A DNA stretch of 64,000 bases from JANQJA01 sp047947185 (GCA_047947185.1 CP170502.1:2666001-2730000), one strand, 5' to 3'. Positions 18,382 through 28,278 are shown, numbered from the stretch's first letter. The notes: generated by a model not told the origin, from the letters alone. Program-made: numbers and translations.

Positions 18382-19475
18382 TTACGCTATGCCAGTGCCA
18401 TCAAACAGTAGTGCGGGGACATAATGATGAATTGCAGTGATTCCAAGAAAACAAATGATGTTCTTTCTTACGCCAGGTTCATCCAGTCTGGGTAATATCC
18501 GAACCACCCCATCATCAATCATACTGACCATGCCATAGGTTGCGGCCATCGCCTGGGCAAGTAACTCATCACTACCAAAGCCAGAGGGCACACCCCGTTC
18601 CGCTGATACCTCGGACGAATCTGGGAGAATAGCTGCAGATGGCCGGGGGCATTGGGCAAGGGGTCATGCCCGCTTTCTGAAAGCTTCATATCTTCAGGCT
18701 TGTACATATCAAACCACTTGCGGGGGGCGTCATGGGATGATGGGCATCAGGGAAAGAACACGAGCTAAGCCAGGGTTTGCCCTGTAGTTTTGCTTTTTCA
18801 ACAAAGCTGAAAGTACGTTCGGCTACTAATGTCGTGGAATGTTTTGCTTCGTCGTAGGGTGGCCTATAGATCCTCCTGCTGTGAGTAGATCTATCAGTAC
18901 CAGGACAATCCCCATCCATATCTATGAGCAGATCTTCTCCTATAGCTCCCTTTTTCATCGCCCATAGCAGATGATGGTCGGTAGCTCTCGCACCATGATC
19001 AAGGCTCAGTTCAATATGATAAGAGCCATACAAATCATCAGGGGCATGGGGCAGAGAATCCAGATAGCGTTCATAATCTTCTGCTTCGTCCCATCCGGCT
19101 GGAAAGGGCAGATAGCCGGAGGGCTCACCCGGAGACGCCACAATCACGCTCTTACTCATGCCGTGCTCAGGATGTGATTTGCCTATAAGGCCCGTTCTGT
19201 AGCCGGACTTGCGAAATCCTTTAACAAAGGTATTCGCTCCCCAGTCGAGAGATCTGTCATTGAGAACACCGCCATGGGCACTGGGCATACGACCGGTCAT
19301 GATGGTAGATCTGTTCGACATGCAAACAGGATTTGAAACCCAGGTGTTTTCAAACACGGTTGCCCTGGCCTCGCTACTGTCGAGGTGCGGCGTGCTGATG
19401 ACTTTGTTCCCATAAAACCATTGTTGTCAGCTCTGTGCTGATCAACAATCACAGACAGAATTTCATTGGCCTGTT
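18382..19475 (-). pseudogene. Decayed second sulfatase gene
   Basis: Consecutive sulfatase segments lie in different minus-strand frames: ILSVIVDQHRADNNGFMGTK (about 19410-19470), then FENTWVSNPVCMSNRST and a long stretch to DAHHP (18720-19400), then WFDMYKPEDMKL (about 18680), then DELLAQAMAATYGMVSMIDD (18480-18570). At least three frameshifts are needed (near 19410, 18725 and 18600), and the last 150-200 residues of a normal sulfatase are missing. CMSNRST keeps the formylglycine-type motif, so the gene was once active. Its sequence differs from that of the intact neighbour, so it is not a recent tandem copy. Confidence 0.8.
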
Positions 19476-19666
19476 GCTCAAGGCAGAACTCCCTTTGGGA
19501 TTTTCTGGAATAAGTTTCACCTGTCAGAATATATCGATGTATATGGACGGGCTGCATCAGCGTGATCATGGGTATCATAAGACGCTATGGGATCGGGGTG
19601 CTGTTCCCCCGGGACATGAGCCCAAAATGGGGAGGTTTGCACACCACACGCGACGTGTTTTTACAC

Positions 19667-20758
19667 TCAATCGGAATCACCCTGCAGGTGCAAGGCGAGA
19701 AACGCACTGAGTTCAGTGTAGACCTGCTTTGACTCGGGGGAATCAGGCATAAAAGCGTATCCCGCGTGTGACAGTCCCTCGTATACGTTCAGGTCTGCAA
19801 GGACGCCAGCCGCACGCAATTGGCGATGTGTTCTTGCCGTGTCACTGAGGAACATGTCTCTTGTTCCGGTAACCAGATAGGTTGGCGGAAAGCCAGAGAA
19901 GTCACCATAAACCGGTGACAACAGTGGATCGTGCATATCGTGCCCGTTTGCATAGAGCCTTGCTGCGGCACCCAACATTGCATCATAGGTCACCAGCACG
20001 CGATCAATACCTTCATTGATCAGCAGCGAATCACCCGTCCTGGTCAGATCGGCCCAGGGGGTACCAGCATAGATGGCGCCCACATGCGGTAATCTTAACT
20101 GCTTCATCCTGTGAACTGATGCCAGGGCCAGGCCGCCGCCGGCTGAAGTGCCGCCAATTGCCATGGCGCCTGGTGCAACAGTCTTCAGCAATTCCCGATA
20201 CACCGTTATCACTTCATCAACTGCCGCGGGAAATGGATCTTTCGGCGGCATGGCGTAATCCACCGAAACAACCGCAATACCAGAGGTTGACGCGATGCGC
20301 GCGGCCTCAGTCAAACCGCTGGTGCCACCGCCAAAGACGTAGGCACCCCCGTGCAGATAGATGAACAAGTGATTTTTGTGTACCGCTGCAACCTCATTAG
20401 GGTTAACTCGATAAACCTTCACACCACCAATATTGGCAACCTGGGTTGTAACGTTAAACATTCTGTCCAGTTCAGGCAGCTCAATACTGGATGCTTCCCG
20501 CCCCTTGATTAAGGCGTTCCAGTCAGTTACTGATGTTGGTGTCGCCAGTTTACGCGCCGCAACGTCTGGTTGCTGGGAACCGGCAATGGACGCACGCACC
20601 ACTTCACTGGCACCAGCCGGGGGTGGCAGCGTGCGTACACCGATGTGCCAGACAGAAGCTTCTTCTACAGGCAATGCTGGAGGTGCTGCCACCACCTGTG
20701 TGCAACAGAGGATGAGGCCAGCAAGCAGCCTCAATTTATTCTGATACCCATGAATCAT
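19667..20758 (-). CDS. Exported HSL-type alpha/beta hydrolase (esterase)
   Basis: 363 residues with a signal peptide (LRLLAGLILCCTQVVAAP). Hormone-sensitive-lipase family motifs are complete: oxyanion hole HGGAYVFGGG, nucleophile GTSAGGG (Ser about 205), acid GTRDMFLSD and base LSHAGYAF. It probably hydrolyses an acyl ester in the periplasm. It sits 28 bases downstream of the TonB receptor gene on the same strand, so it likely acts on the imported ligand or at its point of entry. Confidence 0.9.
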   Translation of the reverse strand: MIHGYQNKLRLLAGLILCCTQVVAAPPALPVEEASVWHIGVRTLPPPAGASEVVRASIAGSQQPDVAARKLATPTSVTDWNALIKGREASSIELPELDRMFNVTTQVANIGGVKVYRVNPNEVAAVHKNHLFIYLHGGAYVFGGGTSGLTEAARIASTSGIAVVSVDYAMPPKDPFPAAVDEVITVYRELLKTVAPGAMAIGGTSAGGGLALASVHRMKQLRLPHVGAIYAGTPWADLTRTGDSLLINEGIDRVLVTYDAMLGAAARLYANGHDMHDPLLSPVYGDFSGFPPTYLVTGTRDMFLSDTARTHRQLRAAGVLADLNVYEGLSHAGYAFMPDSPESKQVYTELSAFLALHLQGDSD

Positions 20759-20786
20759 CAGACACCCTCTGTTGCTTATGTGCCGG

Positions 20787-23700
20787 TTAAAAATCGTGCG
20801 TTAACCGCAGGTAAAACTGCCGGCCAATTGGACTTTGCAGACGCGCTTCATAACCACCAAGATGGAAGATAGGCTGCGCCATTTCGTCAAAAGCATTCAG
20901 TATGCCCACCGTGAACACTGTTTCTGAGTCGCTGCCAAAGGGCACCAGATCAGAGAGCGTCAACCGATATTGCAGATCAGTCTGCACCCAATCACCAATC
21001 TCATCCGGTACAAATGCAGAGAGACCATAAAACCCGGCCAGGCCAGCAACAATCGAGTCGTACTTTACCGCGCTTTTGTGGTTGAACCGGACGTTCGCCG
21101 CATGATTGCCTTTTGTCCAGGACACTCCAGCATTGCTCTTGACTCTGGGCAATGGCGGTACAGCGCCGGTACCATCATTCTGCTTGCCTGCACCTTGCAC
21201 GCGAGCAGAGACCGGCAATAGCTGGTAGGTGTAGTCGTTGATGTAGGACACATCCAGGCTAACCGTGAAAGCGCCTAATGTTTTGAGGGAGAAGTTATAG
21301 TCCACCGACAGATCTACCGACGAATAAGTCATCTCAGTTGCGTTGGAAACGCCCGAGTTAACCTGAACGATACTGTTGTCGAATGTCGAACGGACAATTC
21401 TTGCATCGGACTGACCCGATGCAATCCAGTCCGCACCCGAGACACCCGCGCCATTCATCCTGGCTTCATCCAGATTGATGATGTCCTGCGCACTGGTAAA
21501 AACCAGACGGTCACGAAAGTCGATGTTCAGGTAATCCATACCCAAGGTCAGGCCAGGACTGATATTCCAGGTGAAGCCAAGGTTCCACACATCAGCGCTC
21601 TCTGGTTCAAGGTCGGGATTCCCGCCAACACAGACCGACGTAAAGGAGGAACTTGAGCCAAGAATCTTGTCCTGCACGGGCCCCAGGAAACAGTTGATCG
21701 GGCCTGCCAGTTGATCGCCATCAGGCGCGATAAAGGCAGTACCCCAGGATGCCCTGAGCGAGAGCGGGTCCAGTGGATGATACAGGAACGCGATTTTCGG
21801 ATCGGTAGAACTCAGGCCATTGCCTGAATCCTCGTATCGAACCGCCAGTTGCATTTCCATGTTGTCCAGAACAGGTACCGCCAATTCACCAAAGACAGCT
21901 TTGACTGACCGTTGGTATTGTGTTGGTGCAATGGCTGCACCCCAGGCATCCCCCAAACGGAAAATTTCCGCTGGCGTTGATTGCGAGAGTTCCTGCCGAT
22001 ACTGGCCACCAACAGCCACGCCCACAACACCGGCAGGCAATTTAAACAAGTCTCCTGCCATAACGAAGTCAACTAACCGAAGCCTGTCCATCAATTCTGT
22101 TGCCGCAGGCCGTTGCCGGATAAAATTAACCACCGATTGAGAATTCTGCTGTGCAGGATCAGCGGAATAAAAGGGGTTGAAGTATTCGTCCCCCCCGGGC
22201 CCACCCCGACCAACCAATGCATCCTGCAAGCGTGAAGTCGAATCCGCGTAGAAGAACCCTTCTTTGTCATCCTTTTGCTGAAAGGACACCGCTGTGGAGC
22301 CCGTCCAACTGGTACCGGGGATATCAAACTCAAGCGAAGCTGTCAGCGAGATTTTCTCTGGCCCTAACGCCGGACTCACAGCCGCATAGTCCTCTGCGAC
22401 ACCATCTGGCCTGGTACCCGTTTTGCCAAAGGGTCGCCAGTTGCCGAAAGATACATCTTCATTAAACGGGATACCGGCTGGATCAAGAATAACCACGCCA
22501 TTGGCATCCCGGTCGGGCAGGTTGTCGCCATCAAGATCCTGGGCAAGCACCGCATTACCGTTCGCATCTACTGCCGGGAACGGGTTGAACGGGTTTTCAC
22601 CAACAATGACTGGAAGCAGGCTGACGTTACCCCCTGAGGAAGATGCTGTGATCCTGATGGATGACTTTGTCTTGCTGTACAGGCTCTGTAGTTCAAACCG
22701 CACGTGATCGTTGATCACCACTCCCAGGTTGAAGTATGTGCCCAGGTACTCACGCGCGCTCTGGGAATCCCAGGTCGAACCATAGGCCAGCTGACAATCG
22801 CCAAACGGACCAATAAAGCCGCTCGTGTTGTTGAACTGGGCGCCCTGATCAGTTGCCGATCCGTCTGTACCACATCCCGGATCGCGTTTAACAACGCTGG
22901 TACCGGTCAGCACGCCAAATTCGTCCCGGGTTGGTACACGGAAATTACCCGGATTGCCAAAGCCGGACAAGGTAAACCCGGCACGTAGATACTCCGGGCG
23001 TTCATACCATGGAATTCGCCCGCGATCCTCATACTCCGCGGCTGTCACCAGCGTGACCCTGTCTGAGCTGAAGCCACCAAGCACTTCGAGTTTCTTCTGG
23101 TCAGAGGTACCACGACTATCACCATCGAAACTGGCACCAAATTTCAGACCATCATAGATTTTAACTGGTATGAAATTGACCACCCCGGAAACAGCATCCG
23201 TGCCATACAAAGCGGACCCGCCGTCGCGGAGTATCTCGATGCGTTTTATCGCCACAGATGGATAGATTGAGTTAACGTCGTTGTCAACGCGCCGTCTTCC
23301 GTCCAGCAAATTAAGCGTCGCTTTTGGGCCCAGACCACGTAAATCGAAGGCGGTTGAAACACCATCTGCGCCACTGAGCCCGTTCCTGACGTTGTCAGAG
23401 CCATAGTTAAAGCTTGCATCAGCAACAAGGTCGCCAATCTGAATAGCGCCGGACTCTGCAATTGATTCAGCATCAATCACAGTGATGGGTGCTGCACTGT
23501 TAAAGCTATCGCGCTTAATGTAAGAACCGATGACAACAACCTCTTCCATCACACCGGCACCGGACGCACCTTCCGCGATGGCGCTCGTGGACAAAAGCCC
23601 ACCGGCAAGCGCCGCTACCACCCTGCCAAACCAACCTATTTTTCCATCTGTGACCTGTATCTTCTTACCCATAGCTGGAACTCCCTCGGGCCGTTCTGTT

Positions 23701-24023
23701 TTTATGATGAGGTTGCCCTTGTCACTGAAAGAGGCCACGAGTCCGCTGTCTTTGATGAGTTCTGCCAGTGCCTGGTCTTCATCGTATCGCCCAACAACCT
23801 CGTTGGTTCGATACCGGCTAATCACATCAAATCTAAACAGCAACTTTCTTCCGGTCACACGAGCGTACTCGTTGAGAGCGACGTCAGCAGAACCTGCATG
23901 AATAGAAAATTCAAACGAGTTTGCCAGGGTGCTGCGGGAGAACCCCAGCAAAATGATCATCACCAAAAGGTAGGTGATGCTCACTCCCATTTGTCGCCTC
24001 TGCTCGTATAGACAGAAAGGCAT
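20787..24023 (-). CDS. TonB-dependent receptor with N-terminal STN signalling domain
   Basis: 1078 residues from the ATG at 24023 (AGGGAA upstream); an ATG at 23990 would give 1067. After the signal segment (YLLVMIILLGFSRSTLA) come an STN/secretin-like domain (about 35-110, FSIHAGSADVALNEYARVTG), a second hydrophobic stretch (VVAALAGGLLSTSAIA), a TonB box-like EEVVVIGS, the plug (APITVIDAESIAESGA...LRGLGPKATLNLLDGRRRV...ALYGTDAVSGVVNFI) and a 22-strand barrel ending in FYLRLTHDF with terminal Phe. The STN domain contacts FecR, encoded next door, so ligand binding should switch on the sigma factor. Barrel size favours organic ligands; substrate unknown. Confidence 0.93.
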   Translation of the reverse strand: MPFCLYEQRRQMGVSITYLLVMIILLGFSRSTLANSFEFSIHAGSADVALNEYARVTGRKLLFRFDVISRYRTNEVVGRYDEDQALAELIKDSGLVASFSDKGNLIIKTERPEGVPAMGKKIQVTDGKIGWFGRVVAALAGGLLSTSAIAEGASGAGVMEEVVVIGSYIKRDSFNSAAPITVIDAESIAESGAIQIGDLVADASFNYGSDNVRNGLSGADGVSTAFDLRGLGPKATLNLLDGRRRVDNDVNSIYPSVAIKRIEILRDGGSALYGTDAVSGVVNFIPVKIYDGLKFGASFDGDSRGTSDQKKLEVLGGFSSDRVTLVTAAEYEDRGRIPWYERPEYLRAGFTLSGFGNPGNFRVPTRDEFGVLTGTSVVKRDPGCGTDGSATDQGAQFNNTSGFIGPFGDCQLAYGSTWDSQSAREYLGTYFNLGVVINDHVRFELQSLYSKTKSSIRITASSSGGNVSLLPVIVGENPFNPFPAVDANGNAVLAQDLDGDNLPDRDANGVVILDPAGIPFNEDVSFGNWRPFGKTGTRPDGVAEDYAAVSPALGPEKISLTASLEFDIPGTSWTGSTAVSFQQKDDKEGFFYADSTSRLQDALVGRGGPGGDEYFNPFYSADPAQQNSQSVVNFIRQRPAATELMDRLRLVDFVMAGDLFKLPAGVVGVAVGGQYRQELSQSTPAEIFRLGDAWGAAIAPTQYQRSVKAVFGELAVPVLDNMEMQLAVRYEDSGNGLSSTDPKIAFLYHPLDPLSLRASWGTAFIAPDGDQLAGPINCFLGPVQDKILGSSSSFTSVCVGGNPDLEPESADVWNLGFTWNISPGLTLGMDYLNIDFRDRLVFTSAQDIINLDEARMNGAGVSGADWIASGQSDARIVRSTFDNSIVQVNSGVSNATEMTYSSVDLSVDYNFSLKTLGAFTVSLDVSYINDYTYQLLPVSARVQGAGKQNDGTGAVPPLPRVKSNAGVSWTKGNHAANVRFNHKSAVKYDSIVAGLAGFYGLSAFVPDEIGDWVQTDLQYRLTLSDLVPFGSDSETVFTVGILNAFDEMAQPIFHLGGYEARLQSPIGRQFYLRLTHDF

Positions 24024-24104
24024 GAAGATTCCCTAGGTTAAACGATGATGATTAAGCTGTTTAACAAAAAGAATTCCGAATGGACAGACAGTGTAAGCGG
24101 CCAT

Positions 24105-25181
24105 CTACTCGTCAACCGCCGTTTTTCGAGACAGGTAGAAGTTACCGTCAGCACGTCTTTGCACATCAATATCAAGGCTCTTCTCCAGCACATCAACGAG
24201 GTTATCAATGTCACCTGTTTCAAAAACACCCCCGATTGGAATGGCGCGAATGTCATCATCAGTAATGATCAGGGAACGCGTACTGTAGCGACTCACCTGT
24301 GCCACCACATACTCAAGGGACTCCCCTCGAAACACCAACTGGCCTCGCTGCCAGCTGAGTTTCGCATCGATTGTCGCTTCATCCACCGTGCGGGTGTCTA
24401 TTGCTGCGTCATTTATCGTCATGGCTTCACCCGCCACCAGGAAGTTTTGTTTTCTCCCTTTGTCCGACACCAACGAACCTGCAGGTGATGCACCATTCCT
24501 CAGCTGTGACGGCGTCAGATCTGAAATCGAAATGATTTCCACCACACCTTCAGTCACAGTAATTTCAGTTCCGGTGCCGGCAAGGCTGACATTAAACGCT
24601 GTACCTATAGCGTGGATCTCATTTCCATTGGCCTCAACCACAAACCTGCGCGTGGCATCGTGCGCCACCTCAAACAAGGCTTCACCCTCCTGCAGAGTGA
24701 CCCGACGCTGTCGGTCAGAGAAGTGAACCAACATCACAGAAGCGCTGTTCATCGTAACCTGTGTGCTATCTACAAGTGCTACTTTCCGGAGCTCACCTAC
24801 TTCCGTGCGAAAGACGTCGGTGAGTTCAGGCACAGGATTTTCGCCTCTGTTCAGAGTGAACAGGAGAGCGACAAGCATCAATGCCGCAGCGATTCCCACC
24901 TTTGTCAAGGTGCTGCCTTGCCAACGATTTGCCGGCACCCTATCAGCCATGGCAACCTCGTCCAGTGGCAGAATCTTGTTCAGCGAAGACACAACCGTCA
25001 TCTGGTCAAAAAGCGTCGCCGCTGCAAGCAACGCATCCTCGTGTCGCGGATCAGCTGCAATCCAGCCCTCGAGCGAACGTGTTTCCGCTTCGGACAGGTT
25101 GCCGGCATCCAGACGGGCAACCCATGCACAGGCGATTTCCTCAATTTTTTCAGACTCAGGGAACTTCAGTACCTTACTCAT
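24105..25181 (-). CDS. FecR-family anti-sigma/sigma regulator
   Basis: 358 residues from the ATG at 25181, which overlaps the sigma-factor stop in ATGA. N-terminal cytoplasmic DUF4880-type region (IEEIACAWVARLDAGNLSEAE...LEGWIAADPRHEDAL), one membrane helix (KVGIAAALMLVALLFTL), the FecR periplasmic domain (FRTEVGELRKVALVDSTQVTMN...GEALFEVAHDATRRFVV) and a C-terminal STN-like segment. It transmits the receptor signal to the ECF sigma factor. A longer frame reading into the sigma gene is not the real start. Confidence 0.92.
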   Translation of the reverse strand: MSKVLKFPESEKIEEIACAWVARLDAGNLSEAETRSLEGWIAADPRHEDALLAAATLFDQMTVVSSLNKILPLDEVAMADRVPANRWQGSTLTKVGIAAALMLVALLFTLNRGENPVPELTDVFRTEVGELRKVALVDSTQVTMNSASVMLVHFSDRQRRVTLQEGEALFEVAHDATRRFVVEANGNEIHAIGTAFNVSLAGTGTEITVTEGVVEIISISDLTPSQLRNGASPAGSLVSDKGRKQNFLVAGEAMTINDAAIDTRTVDEATIDAKLSWQRGQLVFRGESLEYVVAQVSRYSTRSLIITDDDIRAIPIGGVFETGDIDNLVDVLEKSLDIDVQRRADGNFYLSRKTAVDE

Positions 25182-25711
25182 GATCGTGATGCTCCAGCCT
25201 TTCCAGCCGTCTGTAACTCTTTTAGAAAACGTCGACAGTGCAGAAGGCCCTTCGATATGTGGTATTCCACGGTTTTCTCGCTGATGTGGAGACGAGAGGC
25301 AATTTCCTTCTGCGACAGGCCGTAGACCTGTTTCAGCGTGTAAACGCGTCGACACTGAAGCGGCAACTGTTCTATCGCAAGGCGATAGGCATGCAGGTTT
25401 CGCTCCGCATCAAGCTGGTCTTCGATGCTGCTTTCGCAGGTTGACTCATCTGCGAATTCCCGCTCGCCAATGCTCTCGTTACGCAGGTTGTGGGCGCTGG
25501 CGATGTGGTTCAGCGCAAGATTGCGGGCGGACCGGGCAATAAATGCCTTGGGGCAATCTATGTGTTCCTTGCGGCTGGCCACCAGCGATCGTACGTACGC
25601 TTCATGTACGATGTCCTCTACATCCACCGGATTGTCCACTATCTGGCGCACAATACGGTTAAGTCCTTCCTTGAAATCAAGGAAGGCCATCGTCAGCGTA
25701 CGGTCGCTCAT
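25178..25711 (-). CDS. ECF RNA polymerase sigma factor, FecI-like
   Basis: 177 residues. Sigma region 2 (about 10-85, IVRQIVDNPVDVEDIVHEAYVRSL...CPKAFIARSARNLALNHI) and region 4 with its helix-turn-helix (about 115-170, LPLQCRRVYTLKQVYGLSQKEIASRLHISEKTVEYHI). First gene of the sigma-FecR-receptor set, 4-base overlap with fecR-like. It should direct transcription of the TonB receptor and possibly the whole degradation locus down to 14.6 kb. Confidence 0.92.
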   Translation of the reverse strand: MSDRTLTMAFLDFKEGLNRIVRQIVDNPVDVEDIVHEAYVRSLVASRKEHIDCPKAFIARSARNLALNHIASAHNLRNESIGEREFADESTCESSIEDQLDAERNLHAYRLAIEQLPLQCRRVYTLKQVYGLSQKEIASRLHISEKTVEYHISKGLLHCRRFLKELQTAGKAGASRS

Positions 25712-26470
25712 ACCAGTTTCCCTATTTACTTAAGAACGCTCCTCTTTTAACCACAGACAGATGTGCGCCAGTTTTCCCTGGGTCATAGAAAAATTTATTC
25801 GACTGTCAGGGTAAAAGGATCTTGTTGCCATGACAAGAACGGCATTAGAGCCCATGCGGGCAGACATGTCCTTCCTTTTATCCGGTTCTTTTTCGACCGC
25901 TATATGACGACCTCACACGGCCGTCTGGACGAATAATCCCTGTAAGAAGAAGGCGAAACGGAAGTTGTTATCAGGAGCTTTAGATGGCATTCCACGGATC
26001 GTCTGCAGGTTGCGTACAGGGTCAATTGAGCATTTGCTACAACCCGGTCGGGCTTGGCATCGATCTTGCCCCCTTTGCTGGGTCGAGGTCCACGTTGATT
26101 GAGGGTTTCGGGCGAGTAAACGACTTGACGTGGCGTTGGTCGAGAGTCGTCAAGGCAATTTGCCGGGCCGGCGGTAAGGTATGAAAGCGGCAGCGCCGGG
26201 CGGGGCCTGTCGTCTGGTCGAAAAAGTGCGCAAAAGATTCTCGATTGCCGGACTGATTGCGAGTGCGACACCACCAGGAGGGCGTCAGCGTCAAATAATC
26301 TTTGTTTCACCGGCATGGTCTTCATGCGTCAATGCCTTCGTCGGAGCGCGCAGCCCCGCATTCGGGCCGAAGGTGAGATGGTAGGTTATAGAAGCGCCGT
26401 CGATAGCATTCTTGACGTCGTCCTCGTCCGGCGACAGGTCACGTCACTGAACGGAGAGACTGAACGGACC
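25712..26470. other. Gene-free region
   Basis: About 760 bases. It must contain the sigma-factor promoter at its left edge. Minus-strand frames between 25900 and 26330 give low-complexity, Arg/Ser-rich translations in two overlapping frames. They could be a decayed insertion-sequence gene, but no motif supports that. Confidence 0.35.
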
Positions 26471-26575
26471 GAACGGAGACACACACGTTCAACAGGATTA
26501 CTCGACTGTAGGAAACTACCGATAATCCGGTACAGCTCATGCTCAATGCTTGCAGGAGCACATTGGATGTGTGGC
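26471..26575. repeat. 105-bp imperfect direct repeat, left copy (R1)
   Basis: Matches 29393-29499 in the same orientation at roughly 75 percent by eye. The best block is AACGGAGACA-mACAC-TTCA-CAGGATTACTCG, and CAATGCTTGC is shared further on. The two copies bracket the methyltransferase/LytTR module. Confidence 0.55.
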
Positions 26576-26635
26576 TCGCCGGTACACGCAGGTACATTAG
26601 ACGCGATGTTCGCCCGTGTGCTTGAGCCAGGTCCA

Positions 26636-26653
26636 GGCTGGGTTAGCCCAGCC
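26636..26653 (-). terminator. Hairpin over the stop codon of the ICMT-like gene
   Basis: GGCTGGG-TTAG-CCCAGCC forms a 7-bp perfect stem with a 4-base loop, and it includes the TAA stop (26643-26645). No T-run follows, so it is at best a weak or factor-assisted terminator. Confidence 0.35.
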
Positions 26654-27089
26654 ATCGACGGGTTCGCCTGGAATAGGCCGCATACGCCTCGCCGAAGACG
26701 TCCTGGCAGTTGCGTTCTTCGAGCGGGATATACCAGAACTGGCAGACCAGGAAAAAAACGATAACCGCACTGAAAGGGGCCAGAAATCCCATCACCGTGC
26801 AGACACCGGCCAGGGTGACGACAAATCCGAGGTACATCGGGTTTCTCGAGAACCTGAAAACACCGGTTGTCACCAGTTTGTCAGGCTTCAGGAAGGTATT
26901 GATATTCGTATTCGCGCGGCTGAAAAGCTGGCTTCCCGCGATCAGGAGGTATATCCCAGCCACGATTGGGAGTGTCCCGCCCAGGTTAATCGGGAAGGGA
27001 ATGATCCGCGGGCCGGGGATCAACGCGTAGATCACTCCGGCAAAGACAATGCAAACAACAAAAGTGACGGGTGGAAGTGGTTTGCTCAT
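26643..27089 (-). CDS. ICMT-like membrane methyltransferase
   Basis: 148 residues from the ATG at 27089; a longer frame to 27212 reads into the upstream gene. Four hydrophobic helices and the SAM-binding signature of isoprenylcysteine carboxyl methyltransferase/PEMT-like proteins near the C-terminus: TTGVFRFSRNPMYLGFVV and ERNCQDVFGEAYAAYSRRTRRW. In bacteria this fold methylates lipids or small membrane-associated molecules; the substrate is unknown. It lies 13 bases downstream of a second, larger ICMT-like gene. Confidence 0.85.
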   Translation of the reverse strand: MSKPLPPVTFVVCIVFAGVIYALIPGPRIIPFPINLGGTLPIVAGIYLLIAGSQLFSRANTNINTFLKPDKLVTTGVFRFSRNPMYLGFVVTLAGVCTVMGFLAPFSAVIVFFLVCQFWYIPLEERNCQDVFGEAYAAYSRRTRRWLG

Positions 27090-27102
27090 TTCTGGTAACT
27101 CC

Positions 27103-28278
27103 CTAGTAAACCGGCACCGGAATGCCGTCCCAATAGCTTTCATGTGGCTTATCGTCGATCGCGTTGACCACGCCGTCGATAACAGTGATTTCAAGCAAAG
27201 GCGTAACTGCAAGGGCTTCCATCAGGATGTCATCTCCCGCACGAACACCTTCTGCCTTTGTCACCAGCAGGCGCATGTGACTCGGGTCGAAATCAAGGCT
27301 GTTGCCGTGCTGCGTCGGATGACGCAGTTCGTCCCGGGCGTTGGTCTCATAGCCAGGGACAGGTGAGAGTCCCAGCTCCGGAATCGACCAGGTCATCGGG
27401 GCGAGGTAGGTGATGTTCGGCCCGTCCAGCCCCGCCATCGCCTCCCGGATCATCGGGTCAGAGACAAGAAGCGAATTGTAGTGAGAGAGGTTATCTACCG
27501 GAGCAAGTGCAACCAGAACGGAATTACTACCTTCCACCCTGGCCATAGCGTCAATGACATGCTGTTTCAAAAGAAAGCCAATTGAGACCGATACGGCAAG
27601 GGTCAAGACCCATGCCACTACCCATACGATACTTCGAGTCAGCGAGCCGGCGGCTGGGGTCGAGCCTGTACCGATCCCCGGGAAGAAGCGGCTGGTATGG
27701 CGAAGATAATTTGCATAAGGCTCACCAAATTTTTGTAGACATCGTGTCTCCTCGAAACGCGCAAGCCAGCCATAGAGATAGAGCATGGTGATATAAGCGA
27801 TCACAACCAGAAACCGGGACCAGTACAAGGTTGCGCCCAGGCCGACAATCCCAAGCGCAACATACTGCGGATGGCGAACATACCGATAGAGGCCTACGGC
27901 GACAGCACCTTTGCCCGTGAATTTGGCCCAATATATCTGGGCAAAGCCGACCAGGAATATCCCAAGCCCGATCAGCATCAACGGCCAACTGATACCGATC
28001 AGGATGTGTGCCAGGGTGCTGGTATGGTATGCAAAGTGAGGCAGGATATGTTGCACGAGCCAACCCTTCGACGGATTTGCGGCAAGCGCATTCAATGGGA
28101 TGCTGTACGCGGAGTAGTAATAGAGACCGAATGGCGACACCATGAAGAGGATCTCGAGGACAATCAGGGTGTACATCAACCAGATTGAGCCAGTGGCGAC
28201 CCGACTTGCCCCACGGCCCTGTCCAGGGCGATTTTCACTCAACGAATCAACAGGTTGCACAGCTTTGTATTCAGTCAT
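27103..28278 (-). CDS. ICMT-like methyltransferase with extra C-terminal domain
   Basis: 391 residues from the ATG at 28278. Four or five membrane helices come first, then the ICMT signature (about residues 130-205: GLYRYVRHPQYVALGIVGLG...RFEETRCLQKFGEPYANYLRHTSRFFPG). A further membrane helix (IVWVVAWVLTLAVSVSIGFLL, about 225-245) leads to a C-terminal domain of about 145 residues with no recognised family, probably on the periplasmic side. The family is usually 150-250 residues, so the C-terminal part is an addition. It shares an operon with the smaller ICMT-like protein and is divergent from the LytTR regulator. Confidence 0.8.
   Translation of the reverse strand: MTEYKAVQPVDSLSENRPGQGRGASRVATGSIWLMYTLIVLEILFMVSPFGLYYYSAYSIPLNALAANPSKGWLVQHILPHFAYHTSTLAHILIGISWPLMLIGLGIFLVGFAQIYWAKFTGKGAVAVGLYRYVRHPQYVALGIVGLGATLYWSRFLVVIAYITMLYLYGWLARFEETRCLQKFGEPYANYLRHTSRFFPGIGTGSTPAAGSLTRSIVWVVAWVLTLAVSVSIGFLLKQHVIDAMARVEGSNSVLVALAPVDNLSHYNSLLVSDPMIREAMAGLDGPNITYLAPMTWSIPELGLSPVPGYETNARDELRHPTQHGNSLDFDPSHMRLLVTKAEGVRAGDDILMEALAVTPLLEITVIDGVVNAIDDKPHESYWDGIPVPVY

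Noticed and set aside
24612..25325. 237-codon plus-strand frame
   Set aside because: Antisense to the fecR- and sigma-factor genes, whose motifs and overlap are clear.
25900..26325. 141-codon minus-strand frame, suspected transposase
   Set aside because: No DDE or other motif; two overlapping frames are equally poor. Left as gene-free DNA.
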